A stretch of 64,000 bases of DNA from Megasphaera cerevisiae DSM 20462. GTDB taxonomy: Bacteria > Bacillota > Negativicutes > Veillonellales > Megasphaeraceae. Location of the stretch: the NCBI RefSeq assembly GCF_001045675.1, contig NZ_LEKT01000006.1, positions 31,797 through 95,796 of the forward strand, given 5' to 3'. Every line of letters starts with the position of its first letter. Position 1 is the stretch's first letter. Of this stretch, positions 1 through 8,734 are shown piece by piece. The notes beneath the pieces were generated by a model that saw nothing but the letters and a program-made list of their open reading frames with translations, did not search any database and was not told the origin of the DNA. Both the position numbers and the translations under genes were made by a program.

Positions 1-353
1 CCCATCTGAGAAATAGGTTGAAGATATTTTGAAATCCGTTCTTTATATTTCTCATTTCCCTGCAGCGTCCGGCAGTATAAGCGTATCCGTCCCGGCATGT
101 AAAAGGCAACATCGACGCCTCGCAAAAAAAAGTCCGGACGCGTATGTGGAATCCGTGCATAATCAGCAGTAAAGCCAATACTATTTTTCATCTGCTGCAG
201 CATCACTTTTTTATGTTGAAAACCATGCAGCAGCGCTATCCCGGTCATAACGGCACCGAAAACAATATGTGCCTTCTTTGAGTCAACAGCCAAGGAACCT
301 ACGGTCCCTGCCAAGGAAATAGCCAAAGGTATACCATATGAAACAGACATCAT
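1..353 (-). CDS. Partial HMA-like small protein, runs off the left edge
   Basis: A minus-strand reading frame starts at ATG 353 and is open to base 1, so the C-terminus lies outside the window. A Shine-Dalgarno-like AAGGGAG sits about 12 nt upstream. The first ~45 residues are hydrophobic and glycine/alanine-rich (MMSVSYGIPLAISLAG...). A motif MPGRIRLYCRTLQGN near residue 90 resembles the start of HMA-type heavy-metal-associated domains found in small Firmicute proteins next to metal ATPases. That assignment is tentative. The terminator at 494-527 separates it from the operon upstream, so it is probably transcribed on its own. Confidence 0.5.
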   Translation of the reverse strand, partial: MMSVSYGIPLAISLAGTVGSLAVDSKKAHIVFGAVMTGIALLHGFQHKKVMLQQMKNSIGFTADYARIPHTRPDFFLRGVDVAFYMPGRIRLYCRTLQGNEKYKERISKYLQPISQM

Positions 354-488
354 ATCAGATGCTCCCTTCTGAACACAATACTACATTAAAACGTATCATA
401 TCAAACGGCACTCTTTCTGTCAAATGCACAAATGGATTGATTGGTTTCAAAAAAGCATCCGCAGTGTATCCTCTGACACTTTTTCTCT

Positions 489-527
489 AAAAAAAATATA
501 CTTCCCGCACTTCAAGAAAGTATATTT
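489..527 (-). terminator. Intrinsic terminator of the haem-uptake operon
   Basis: A perfect 10-bp inverted repeat (AAATATACTT at 494-503, AAGTATATTT at 518-527) is followed, read on the minus strand, by a run of T residues (489-496). It lies just after the stop codon of the degraded ABC exporter at 541 and ends the long minus-strand operon. Confidence 0.75.
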
Positions 528-540
528 CTAGTATCGGCAG

Positions 541-1787
541 CTATACAATCATACCGGTTTTGAACTGAGATGTATATACTTCATAATAAGACCCCTTTTG
601 AGCCATTAGCTCCTCATGCGTCCCCGTTTCCGTAATTCCCTCCTTAGTCAGTACGATAATGCGGTCTGCATATCTAATGGTAGCCAACCGATGAGCAATA
701 ATAAGTGTCGTCCTGTTTTGGGATAAATGCTGCAAAGCCTCCTGTACTTTTTGTTCCGTTTCATTATCTAAAGATGAGGTCGCCTCGTCAAGAATCAGCA
801 CCGGTGGGTTTTTGAGAAATACTCTGGCAATCGAGATCCGCTGCTTTTGTCCCCCTGACAATTTTACGCCCCGTTCTCCGATAAAACTGTCATACCCATC
901 GGGAAGCGCCCGTATAAAATCATCCGCATCTGCCTGACGCGCCGCTTCAATAATTTTCTCCCGATCCGTACCGGGGCGGCCAATGCCATTTCGCCCTTCA
1001 TAATAAAATACGCTCCAAATGCGATAATAACAAGATTAGTCGCATTGGAAAAAAAGATAATACTACTTGTCAAATACGCTTCATATCGAAAGGTGCGGCG
1101 CTGCGATTTCATGAAACGGCAGCTTGCCGCAAAAAATTTGTCATACTCCAGCTTTTCATTGCCAAAAGATTGAATAAGGCGAATCGCATTGAGACTTTCC
1201 ATCGCCTGGGCACTGAGATTCCCCATCATTTCCCGGGCAGCAATAAACGTTTTTTTCATACGTTTATTGAGAAAAATGGTTCCTATCGTCTTCATTGCAA
1301 TGAGAAAAAGAACCAGCGCACCCAGTTTCCAATTAATATAAAAAAGAAAAAATGCACTCCCACACATGGTAATAAGGCACACCATGATCAGGTTCGGAAG
1401 CTGAAATACAAGATCGCCAATTTCCGATATATCACTGATAATCCGAGCCAGAAGCTGTCCTGTCTTTACATCATCAAAAAACGAAAAGCTCATCGATTCG
1501 ATATGACGAAACAAGCGGCACCGCAAATCATTTTCAATGCCCACACCCATGCCACGTCCTCGTGAATAGACAAAATACGTCAAAACCAGGCATACTGCGT
1601 ACATGCCCAAAAGCAATGCCGCTGCCGCTCCCAGTCGAACCACATCCCGAGCCGGTAAAATAACTTCCAATATATGACGTACAATCATGGGGAATGTAAT
1701 CTCCAATCCTGCTGTCACAACAGATGCCATAATAACAAATATCAAACTTTTATAATATGGTGCGTAACACATCCCAAACCGCTTCAT
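541..1787 (-). pseudogene. ABC exporter (TMD-NBD type) with internal deletion and frameshift
   Basis: The 5' part (ATG at 1787) encodes a type I ABC exporter membrane domain with several transmembrane helices and the SFSFFDDVKTGQLLARIISD coupling segment. It is normal up to KGEMAL near base 985. There the reading jumps, in another frame, into the middle of a nucleotide-binding domain: [23 protein letters not shown], then LSGGQKQR, Walker [11 protein letters not shown] and the H-loop IIAHRLAT, ending at 541. The end of the membrane domain, the Walker A and the Q-loop are gone, roughly 150-170 residues by comparison with family length. The remaining 1247 bp is not a multiple of three. The product cannot bind ATP normally. 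It is the last gene of the haem-uptake operon, 18 bp after the ChaN-like gene. An assembly error is the alternative explanation. Confidence 0.85.
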
Positions 1788-1804
1788 GAAACACTCCTGT
1801 ATAA

Positions 1805-2725
1805 TTAGTTTTTATGCTGTGTATCCAGTACCAAATAATCACCATCATTCTGATGATCCCGAATGATATCTTTCATGGATTGCATGTCCGGACTATACTG
1901 CACGGTATCAATAACGGCTATTTTCAACCGGGGATTGAGCCAATGCAGCTTTTCAACAACACCCAGCCGACCTTCACTATGAAACACACCCTGCACATGA
2001 TATACCACCGCAGCCGGATGCCCGGCTTTATACTGAGCAATGCTCTCAGCCATCGTATCATCCTTGAGGCACTGGGCCATAAACATTTGCTGACGCCGCG
2101 CTGCCTGGATCTTCATACCGCCGGCTTCCATGCCGCTCATTGCTGTGAAAAACTTAGACTGATAGGCAGCTGAACCCGCCAAATGTACCTTTGGAAGATA
2201 GCTTGTATCACTATCCGTAAGACTTCCCAGCGTACCGCTTTTCGCATACGATGCCGCAATGCGTCGAGGAATGTTGCCTGCCAAAACCGGTATATGCTGC
2301 TTTTTAGCATACATGATCAAAGGTCTGTAAGCTGTCATATATTGCGGCCATGGCCGCGAAGCCGCCAAAAATTCTGTTTCAGTAATCTTTCCCGCCAGAA
2401 AATCGTTGAGCACCGGCTGGACATCTCGCTCAAACATTTCCAGAGATAAGACCAAATTGCCGTCATGAATATCGCAGAGCCGTTTTAGAATAGCCAGTTC
2501 AACATCATGCACAGGCTGACTATCATGGAATTCCCCAAAGAAAATAACATCATAAGGCGCAACTCCCCCGGCTACATCGTCCAGAGACACTTCGGTTCCC
2601 GTCTTCGCGCTACCAAACCATACGGCAGGTGCTTCTGCCGCCGTTGCCCTGGCAGCAGAGAGAAGGGAGAATGCAATAAGAACGGCAACGATAATCATCA
2701 ATTTGATCAAAATAGGTTTTACCAT
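1805..2725 (-). CDS. ChaN-like (DUF399) haem-binding exported protein
   Basis: The 306-residue product starts MVKPILIK at 2725, placed just after GAGAGAGAAG. Longer starts would run into the end of the receptor gene upstream. The N-terminus is a signal peptide or anchor (LMIIVAVLIAFSLLSAARATA). The body has ChaN/DUF399 features: DVIFFGEFHDSQPVHDVELAIL, LSLEMFERDVQPVL and VVYHVQGVFHSEGRLGVVE. ChaN of Campylobacter jejuni binds haem and iron-regulated relatives sit beside TonB receptors. The position 11 bp after a receptor gene in an uptake operon fits a periplasmic or membrane-attached haem-binding role. No lipobox cysteine is evident, so lipoprotein status is not supported. Confidence 0.8.
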   Translation of the reverse strand: MVKPILIKLMIIVAVLIAFSLLSAARATAAEAPAVWFGSAKTGTEVSLDDVAGGVAPYDVIFFGEFHDSQPVHDVELAILKRLCDIHDGNLVLSLEMFERDVQPVLNDFLAGKITETEFLAASRPWPQYMTAYRPLIMYAKKQHIPVLAGNIPRRIAASYAKSGTLGSLTDSDTSYLPKVHLAGSAAYQSKFFTAMSGMEAGGMKIQAARRQQMFMAQCLKDDTMAESIAQYKAGHPAAVVYHVQGVFHSEGRLGVVEKLHWLNPRLKIAVIDTVQYSPDMQSMKDIIRDHQNDGDYLVLDTQHKN

Positions 2726-2736
2726 AACTTCTCTCT

Positions 2737-4887
2737 CTACAATTTCCATTCTGCACCTACCCGCCACATACGGCCATCAATAAATAAATCATCTACCTTT
2801 TTATCAAAGATATTGTCAAGTCCGGCATATGTAGAAAACTCAGCGCTCCATTTCTTATTGATTGAAAAGTTTACTGTATTATACGTATAGTCCTTGTCAT
2901 TGTACCGGTAATCCCTGGCAAATTCATCCCACAACACAGCGCTGATGCCCGTCGGCTTATGATCATCATAAATCAACTGCAGTGTCGATGTGCTCTTAGC
3001 ACGGTTGTTTAAGCGTTTATCCGTAATGGAATTCTTCGCATCCAGGAAATTATGCGTCATTTTAACAGTCCAGCGGGTACCGAGATGACGGCCGAGTTCC
3101 GCTTCAACGCCGTTAATCTGCGCTTTTCCGATATTGATGTAACGGTTTTTCAATCCATCCTCATCCAATGCTTCTGTCGTAATCAGATTGGTTACTTTAT
3201 TATTGAAATAAGTCAATTTACCAAAATTGCTGCCTTTATCGGCTTCGATACTGAAATCATAACTGATTGCTTCTTCAGGCTGCAGATCAGGATTACCATA
3301 CACATCAACCGTCATTTCGCCCATAGCGCGATGCATGCGCATGTAAAGCTCACTGATAGACGGAGCCTTGTAGCCCTTACCATAATTGGCCTTGAAACGC
3401 CAGCTGTTATTGATAGCATACGTCATACCGATCTTTGGTGTCGCTTCGGAACCAAATTGATTATTGTGCTCCAGCCGGACGGACGGAACCAGCAGCAGTT
3501 TATCATTGACCTGCCACAGATCTTCCACATACCCCGCATAAGAACGTACATCACGGGAAGCCACATTTTTAACATCACTTTCTGAAGGTTCTCCCAGACG
3601 CGTCCCTTCATATTCCAAAGAACGATATTCACCGCCAAAAGTCAGATTGTGATGGTCCCCGATGTACATCGTGTTCTTCGCTTCCGTAACCCAAGTATTA
3701 TATTTGGCATAATCGTAGTCGGTCTTGGGATACATGCCATCATAGTTAAACCCCATTATCGGAATTTTTATCCCATACATGGGCGAAACTTGATTCACCA
3801 TATATACTGACACATTTCCATTGGGCAGCACCCGATCATTGATGAGATTGGAATGTTTAGTCAGCGTATTGTAGTATGACCGGATTTGATATTCATTTCG
3901 TTTTGTCTTGCCCGTATATTCAATGCTGAAACCTTTTTGCTCATTATGAAAAAACTCTCGTTTGTTTTTGTTAGTTAATGCTTTTTCACTTTCAGCAAAT
4001 GGGCCCTGATACATCTCTTTATACTGGCCTATAACAGCCATTGCCCCACTTTTAGTAAAAACAGTAGACATAGTATCAGCATAATCAGAGCGTAAATCTT
4101 CATTCATATAATCGATGTCAAAACGTAATTTATTCTTATTCTGATTTTCGAAATCATAGGTTGATACCAAGTGAAAATTCCGGCGCATACCATACATAGA
4201 CCGGTTATATCCATCAGTAGTCCCACCCATAGAACTAACCTCATACTGGTATCGGTTAATAGCGCGCTGTTTATCAATACGTCCGTCAATGGACGTTGTC
4301 CAGCGGCCATGCTTGCCAAAATTGAAGTTGAAGTATTCCGCCGTATTCTGCGTTCCAGTCACAGCGCCAATTTTTCCACCTGCCTGTTCGGGAACTTTAG
4401 TAATAATATTAATGACGCCACCCATCGCATCGGAACCATACAACGAGCTGGACGGCCCCCGCACGATTTCAATCCGTTCAATGTCGCTGACATTGAGCCG
4501 TTCCAGCGAATAGACATTAGTCGTAACATCGGTATCTTCACCGGCATAGCGCTTGCCGTCAACCAGAATCAAGGTATGATTGGTGCTCATGCCGCGAAGG
4601 GACACGGCATTGCCGGTCATACCTGCTTTAGATATATTTAAATTATCCGCCAAAGACAGCGCCGTAAGAACATCATTAGCTCCCAGTCTCGCCATATCCT
4701 CTGACGTAATAACTTCTACGGCCTGCGGCACCGCTTTGACCTCCGCTTCCGTTTTAGTCGCTGTAACAATGATATCTTTAGTTCTCACCGTACTATCATC
4801 TGTATCCGCCGCAAAAGCGGACGCCGTCAACGCCGAAAATATCGCCAGCGATAAGACACTTATTTTTGTTGCATTACCACATTTCAT
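2737..4887 (-). CDS. TonB-dependent outer-membrane receptor (haem/siderophore type)
   Basis: The 716-residue product has a signal peptide (residues 1-26, ending ASAFA). A TonB-box-like segment follows (KDIIVTATKT, about 37-46), then a plug domain with LRGMSTNHTLILVDGKR and IEIVRGPSSSLYGSDAMGGVINIITK, and a long beta-barrel with the NPDLQPEEAISYDFSIE motif. The last residues are VGAEWKL, ending in Leu rather than the usual aromatic residue. The neighbouring FecBCD-like transporter, ChaN-like protein and haem-degrading enzyme argue for haem or a ferric chelate as ligand, but the ligand is inferred. The gene lies 95 bp after the ATPase gene and appears to be in the same operon. Confidence 0.92.
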   Translation of the reverse strand: MKCGNATKISVLSLAIFSALTASAFAADTDDSTVRTKDIIVTATKTEAEVKAVPQAVEVITSEDMARLGANDVLTALSLADNLNISKAGMTGNAVSLRGMSTNHTLILVDGKRYAGEDTDVTTNVYSLERLNVSDIERIEIVRGPSSSLYGSDAMGGVINIITKVPEQAGGKIGAVTGTQNTAEYFNFNFGKHGRWTTSIDGRIDKQRAINRYQYEVSSMGGTTDGYNRSMYGMRRNFHLVSTYDFENQNKNKLRFDIDYMNEDLRSDYADTMSTVFTKSGAMAVIGQYKEMYQGPFAESEKALTNKNKREFFHNEQKGFSIEYTGKTKRNEYQIRSYYNTLTKHSNLINDRVLPNGNVSVYMVNQVSPMYGIKIPIMGFNYDGMYPKTDYDYAKYNTWVTEAKNTMYIGDHHNLTFGGEYRSLEYEGTRLGEPSESDVKNVASRDVRSYAGYVEDLWQVNDKLLLVPSVRLEHNNQFGSEATPKIGMTYAINNSWRFKANYGKGYKAPSISELYMRMHRAMGEMTVDVYGNPDLQPEEAISYDFSIEADKGSNFGKLTYFNNKVTNLITTEALDEDGLKNRYINIGKAQINGVEAELGRHLGTRWTVKMTHNFLDAKNSITDKRLNNRAKSTSTLQLIYDDHKPTGISAVLWDEFARDYRYNDKDYTYNTVNFSINKKWSAEFSTYAGLDNIFDKKVDDLFIDGRMWRVGAEWKL

Positions 4888-4982
4888 AAAGCTAAAACCT
4901 CCCCTTCATCGTTGAACACAATCTACCTCTGTCCGGAAATAATAAGTTTCCTGTTAACAGTGACTGCCCTTTATAGCAACCA

Positions 4983-5771
4983 CTACACAGCAGCATAAGG
5001 AAAACAAGCTAAATATTCATAGTTTCCCTCTTTAACCGTTGTAACAACAGCGCGTATCTCATAAAGCGGCTCCAATACGTCCTGGCGAAATACCTCAGCC
5101 ACAGAACCGTCAGCAACGACGGTGCCGTTTTTCACAGCCACTAACCGATGGCTGTAACGAGCCGCATGATTCAAATCATGCATAACCATAATGACGATAA
5201 TATGCATTGTTTTATATAAATGAACAACAAGCTCCATTAAATCCAACTGATGATGGATATCGAGATACGTAGTCGGCTCATCAAGCAGTAAAATCTGCGG
5301 TTCTTTGGCAAGCGCCATCGACAGCCATGCCCGCTGCCGTTCACCGCCAGACAAATTACCCATACGGTTATTTTGCAGTTTAACCATATCCGTCGATTTC
5401 AGAGCCATATCAATCGCCTTTATATCCTCATCGTTCAGCTTGGAAAACATTTTTTGATATGGCATCCGTCCATATGTAACCAGATCCCGCACAGTCATAT
5501 CCCCCGGGGCCTGTGCCGATTGGGGCAATACAGAAATGATGCGGGCCACGTTATCCATCGATATATTCTGCAGGTCTTTTCCATCTAAATAAACTGCCCC
5601 GCCAGTAGGGACAAGCAACTTCGCTAATGATTTCAATAACGTTGATTTACCTGACCCGTTGGGACCAATAATAGAAACAATTTCGGATTTATCAAAAATT
5701 AAATTTAAATTTTCAGCAATAATCCGTTCACCATATTGGAGACGTAAATTTTGGGTCGCAATACTGCTCAT
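4983..5771 (-). CDS. FecE/BtuD-type ABC transporter ATP-binding protein
   Basis: This 262-residue cytoplasmic ATPase belongs to the iron-chelate/haem/B12 importers. Visible motifs are Walker A GPNGSGKST (about 36-44), Q-loop VLPQSAQ, signature NLSGGERQRAWLSMALA, Walker B ILLLDEPTTYLD and H-loop MVMHDLNHAARYSHR. It overlaps the permease gene by 4 bp, indicating translational coupling. With the permease and the binding protein it makes a complete class II importer. Confidence 0.93.
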   Translation of the reverse strand: MSSIATQNLRLQYGERIIAENLNLIFDKSEIVSIIGPNGSGKSTLLKSLAKLLVPTGGAVYLDGKDLQNISMDNVARIISVLPQSAQAPGDMTVRDLVTYGRMPYQKMFSKLNDEDIKAIDMALKSTDMVKLQNNRMGNLSGGERQRAWLSMALAKEPQILLLDEPTTYLDIHHQLDLMELVVHLYKTMHIIVIMVMHDLNHAARYSHRLVAVKNGTVVADGSVAEVFRQDVLEPLYEIRAVVTTVKEGNYEYLACFPYAAV

Positions 5772-6781
5772 GAATGCCGCATCCTCCGTTTCAATAAATA
5801 CAAAAAAAACGGTGCCCCAATAAAAGACATAAAAATCCCTACCGGAACCTCAACCGGACTGAACAAGGTTCTGGCCGCTACATCGGCGATGACAACAAGA
5901 ATGGCCCCAAACAACGCCGAGCATGGTAAAAGCGCCTCAAAGTCCGACCCTACCACCAACCTCATCACATGAGGTATAATCAATCCCACAAATCCCAAAA
6001 GACCGGCAACACTCACAGCTGACGCAGCCAGCAAAGCCGCTAATGCAACCAGCAGCCCTCTTGTCCGCTCAGTATGCACCCCCAGAGTTTTAGCCACATC
6101 GTCTCCCAGTTGCAGCGCATTAAGCTTACGGTAATAGCAAAGCGTACCAACAATACCTAACACACTGTACGGAAGAATCATACGTACATGCTGCCAGCTG
6201 CTGCCGGCAAAACCACCCGCCATCCATGAAACCGTGCCCTGAATCTTATCAGAAAAAAACACAGACAGCGCCGTCATCCCCCCGCCAAAAAACGCCGCGA
6301 CGGCAACGCCAGCCAAGACCAGCCGCAGCGGATTGACACCTCGTTCCCAGGCGAGGAAAAAGACGACAGCGGCGGCAAATATCGCCCCCACAAAAGCCGC
6401 AAACGGCACCAAGGCAGTCAGTGACGGTGCAATAAGCATGAGCGCCATAGCTGCCAATCCGGCACCGGCAGATATGCCGATGATACCCGGATCAGCCAGT
6501 GGATTACGAAGAATTCCTTGAAGAATACAGCCCGATAACGCCAAATTGGCACCGGTTAATCCCGCGCAAATAGCGCGGGGCATGCGTAATGTATAAATAA
6601 TACGATAGTTTTCTGTTTTTCCAGGTGCCGTTACCGCCTGATACAAATCACTGATGGAGATATGAACCGCCCCTGCAGCCACTGCCAGTGCCAGTGAGGC
6701 AATAAGCAGCACCAAACCCAGACAAAGAGTTCCCAGTCTTACGGTGCTGCGATTATCTTTTTCCATACGGGGCTCCATCAT
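5768..6781 (-). CDS. FecCD-type ABC transporter permease
   Basis: The 337-residue protein is a FecCD/BtuC-family permease with about ten predicted transmembrane helices. It has the family motifs RMPRAICAGLTGANLALSGCILQGILRNPLADPGIIGISAGAG, LAWERGVNPLRLVLAGVAVA and a C-terminal GFVGLIIPHVMRLVVGSD coupling region. Its gene overlaps the binding-protein gene by 4 bp upstream and the ATPase gene by 4 bp downstream. It moves the ligand delivered through the outer-membrane receptor across the inner membrane. Confidence 0.93.
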   Translation of the reverse strand: MMEPRMEKDNRSTVRLGTLCLGLVLLIASLALAVAAGAVHISISDLYQAVTAPGKTENYRIIYTLRMPRAICAGLTGANLALSGCILQGILRNPLADPGIIGISAGAGLAAMALMLIAPSLTALVPFAAFVGAIFAAAVVFFLAWERGVNPLRLVLAGVAVAAFFGGGMTALSVFFSDKIQGTVSWMAGGFAGSSWQHVRMILPYSVLGIVGTLCYYRKLNALQLGDDVAKTLGVHTERTRGLLVALAALLAASAVSVAGLLGFVGLIIPHVMRLVVGSDFEALLPCSALFGAILVVIADVAARTLFSPVEVPVGIFMSFIGAPFFLYLLKRRMRHS

Positions 6782-7743
6782 TTGTCCTCCTGAGGATATA
6801 ACGAATGAGCCATATACACCATTGCCTCTCCAATTCGGCTGCCGGGATTTACCGTAAATAAATCCATGGGCAAGTCGTACACACGCCCGTTTTTAACAGC
6901 TGCGGTCTGATTCCACGCATCACTCTGTTCCATTTGTTCTTTGAAACGTGCTAAATTTTCCGGCGTATTGCCCATAGAAATAATAAAAACAACCTGCGGA
7001 TCCTGCTTAATAACATATTCCATACTTAAAGGGATAAACTGTCCTGTCATCGATGTATCTAAATCCGCAATATTAATACCTCCCAGCCGCTTTAGCAAAT
7101 CTCCGGAAAAGGTAGAACTGCTTGCCATGCTGTTACTGCTGGGATTACTGAATAAAATCAACGTCTTCAGCGACTGCTTTCCCTGCGTCAAAGCCAGTGC
7201 GGCATCACATTGAGATTTTATTTCGGCAATCTTCTTATCTGCTATATCAGGCTGACCTGTCAGAGCACCATAAAACTTCATTGTTTTCAAGGTATCCTCA
7301 TAGGAATCAAGAGTATTGATATATAGAGGGATGTGATTTTGCTGCAAGGTATCACGAATTTGATTATGAAATGGTACATTGACTCCAATAACTAAATCAG
7401 GATGAAGCGACAAAATTTTTTCAATATTAGGGGAATGTATAATGCCGATTTCCTGTGCATTACTGACGTACTGTGCCAGTTCCGGAGACATGGATTGTGA
7501 TGTCGGCTTGCCCACAACCGTATCTGCCCCTCCGGCAGCGACATACATATCCATATTGGAAACATTTAGGAAGACAACTCGTTTCGGATGGACAGGAATT
7601 TCCATTGCTGTACCCGTACTATCCGTCACCTGGCGCATTGCTGCAGTCGATTGTTCCGTATTGCCATACAGCATCATATATGCAACACCGCCAAACAAGC
7701 ATAAAATAACCGCCGTAACTGCATATAAAATTACTTTACGCAA
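6778..7743 (-). CDS. Periplasmic substrate-binding protein of the FecB/BtuF/HmuT class
   Basis: The 321-residue protein has an N-terminal hydrophobic segment (VILYAVTAVILCLFGGVAYMML) and then a periplasmic-binding fold: TDSTGTAMEIPVHPKRVVFLNVSNMDM, NIEKILSLHPDLVIG, and a C-terminal AVKNGRVYDLPMDLFTVNPGSRIGEAMVYMA. No lipobox cysteine follows the hydrophobic segment, so it may be tethered by an uncleaved anchor, or secreted. It is the first gene of the uptake operon, about 80 nt after a predicted start site driven by the AraC-type operator at 7859-7889. Confidence 0.88.
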   Translation of the reverse strand: MRKVILYAVTAVILCLFGGVAYMMLYGNTEQSTAAMRQVTDSTGTAMEIPVHPKRVVFLNVSNMDMYVAAGGADTVVGKPTSQSMSPELAQYVSNAQEIGIIHSPNIEKILSLHPDLVIGVNVPFHNQIRDTLQQNHIPLYINTLDSYEDTLKTMKFYGALTGQPDIADKKIAEIKSQCDAALALTQGKQSLKTLILFSNPSSNSMASSSTFSGDLLKRLGGINIADLDTSMTGQFIPLSMEYVIKQDPQVVFIISMGNTPENLARFKEQMEQSDAWNQTAAVKNGRVYDLPMDLFTVNPGSRIGEAMVYMAHSLYPQEDK

Positions 7744-7827
7744 AAAAATCCCTCCTCGATTAGATCACAATAGTTTGATTCCCATCATGATGATATTTTT
7801 ACATGAAATCAATATTCATTCTCTAAT

Positions 7828-7889
7828 ATGATATCAGAAAAAGTATATATATTCTACTCCATTCGGACATAAAAATGATCCATTCCGAC
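7828..7889 (-). promoter_or_regulatory. AraC-type direct-repeat operator plus promoter of the uptake operon
   Basis: On the + strand, CCATTCGGAC (7859-7868) and CCATTCCGAC (7880-7889) form a direct repeat with a 21-bp period. Read on the minus strand, the repeat abuts a -35-like TAGAAT (7856-7851), a 17-bp spacer and a -10-like TATCAT (7833-7828), giving a start near 7821. The repeat-to-promoter geometry matches the copies near 8.7 and 18.1 kb. Two-turn direct repeats next to -35 are typical of AraC-family activators. The assignment to the regulator at 8735-9673 is inference. Confidence 0.7.
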
Positions 7890-8055
7890 ATTTAATTTAC
7901 TATATAGTGTTTAAAAAAATATTTTTTATCACCGCAAGGCTTGCTTTTAATCAAATGCTGGTAAAATATATAACTTTGATACTGATTACTACTTTTATTG
8001 AATTACATAAATATGATATACTATTATCATCAAATATAAAGGAGACTAGACTGTA

Positions 8056-8487
8056 ATGAATAAAAAAGCTGAAAATTTTAAAAAATTTCTTGATGAAAGA
8101 ACTATAACGGATTTCTCATTGGATGTCCCGGAAGAAGACCAGCTCCATACTGCCATTTTTCGTTCCAATATTACGGTAAATGGAACAAATATTCCAACGA
8201 TTTTCATTCTTGATGATAGTATTTACGGTATGATACGTACTTTTATCGCCCCGAAGGCTCAAAACGAAAAAAACATGGAGACCCTGTTTCAACTTGTTAA
8301 CGAATACAATATGACATACAAATCCTTCAAGTATTTCATAGATAATGATGGGTCTCTTCTCCTTGACACCTGTGTCATTCTTCCTAACGATGACGTGGAC
8401 GGCGATATTATTTATGCTCTGTACCGCACCATTTCACAACATCTGGAAGAAACCTATAAAGATATCATGAAGGTCATCTGGGCCTGA
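8056..8487 (+). CDS. YbjN/CesT-like small acidic protein
   Basis: This 143-residue protein follows a good Shine-Dalgarno (AAAGGAG). It has no signal peptide or transmembrane helix. Its pattern (MYKSFKYFIDNDGSLLLDTCVILPNDDVDGDIIYALYRTISQHLEETYKDIMKVIWA) resembles YbjN-type domains with the type III chaperone-like fold, whose biochemical role is unknown. It is transcribed divergently from the haem-uptake operon and its promoter region holds an inverted repeat ATGATA-N6-TATCAT near 8012-8030. I do not assign a function. Confidence 0.6.
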   Translation: MNKKAENFKKFLDERTITDFSLDVPEEDQLHTAIFRSNITVNGTNIPTIFILDDSIYGMIRTFIAPKAQNEKNMETLFQLVNEYNMTYKSFKYFIDNDGSLLLDTCVILPNDDVDGDIIYALYRTISQHLEETYKDIMKVIWA

Positions 8488-8510
8488 GAAATTCATATCG
8501 CCAGACATAA

Positions 8511-8559
8511 AAAATAAAAAAACAGGCAGACTGAGTTGTTCAAGTTCAGTCTGCCTGTT
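8511..8559 (-). terminator. Strong intrinsic terminator of the sRNA / araC transcript
   Basis: A perfect 14-bp stem (AACAGGCAGACTGA at 8521-8534 and TCAGTCTGCCTGTT at 8546-8559) closes an 11-nt loop. On the minus strand it runs into seven T residues, then ATTTT. On the + strand only three T residues follow, so it mainly serves minus-strand transcription. It can also slow read-through from the YbjN-like gene. Confidence 0.85.
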
Positions 8560-8665
8560 TATATTTTGACTATCGGCTTTGCGAAGGAGAGGTAATTTCC
8601 AAAGGGGGTGGTAAGTCCCAAGCCTTCAAGTCAAAATAGCGCTGCCATTACTATATATTAACTAC
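8515..8665 (-). ncRNA. Candidate AraC-controlled small RNA with C-rich loops
   Basis: A promoter (-35-like TAGACG at 8700-8695, 17-bp spacer, -10 TATACT at 8677-8672) follows the direct-repeat operator on the minus strand, yet no gene lies downstream. The longest ATG-started frame has five codons. About 150 nt later there is a strong intrinsic terminator. The interval folds into a long stem (TATTTTGACT 8562-8571 with AGTCAAAATA 8629-8638, extended by GGCTT/AAGCC). This stem encloses two small hairpins whose loops read ACUUACCACC and AAUUACCUC on the transcript. Both contain UUACC and C-rich stretches that could pair with Shine-Dalgarno sequences. The element begins right after the araC stop codon, so it may also be part of the araC 3' UTR. 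Confidence 0.6.
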
Positions 8666-8671
8666 AAATAC

Positions 8672-8732
8672 AGTATACTAAATGATGACACAAGCGTCTA
8701 CTCCATTCGGACAAAAAATGATCCATTCCGAC
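8672..8732 (-). promoter_or_regulatory. AraC-type direct-repeat operator plus promoter of the candidate sRNA
   Basis: The direct repeat CCATTCGGAC (8703-8712) and CCATTCCGAC (8723-8732) has a 20-bp period. On the minus strand it is followed by -35-like TAGACG, 17 bp, and -10 TATACT. The distal half ends three bases from the stop codon of the AraC-type regulator gene. The two-base gap between the proximal half and the -35 box is the same as in the other two copies. Confidence 0.7.
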
Positions 8733-8734
8733 AT

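Noticed and set aside
1170..1565. + strand reading frame of 131 codons
   Set aside because: It lies opposite the ABC exporter gene, has no ribosome-binding site and no family features, so it is a shadow frame.
8562..8638. Possible metabolite riboswitch read on the + strand
   Set aside because: The fold is strand-symmetric but there is no + strand gene downstream, and no known aptamer core was recognised. The minus-strand promoter and terminator make an sRNA the better reading.
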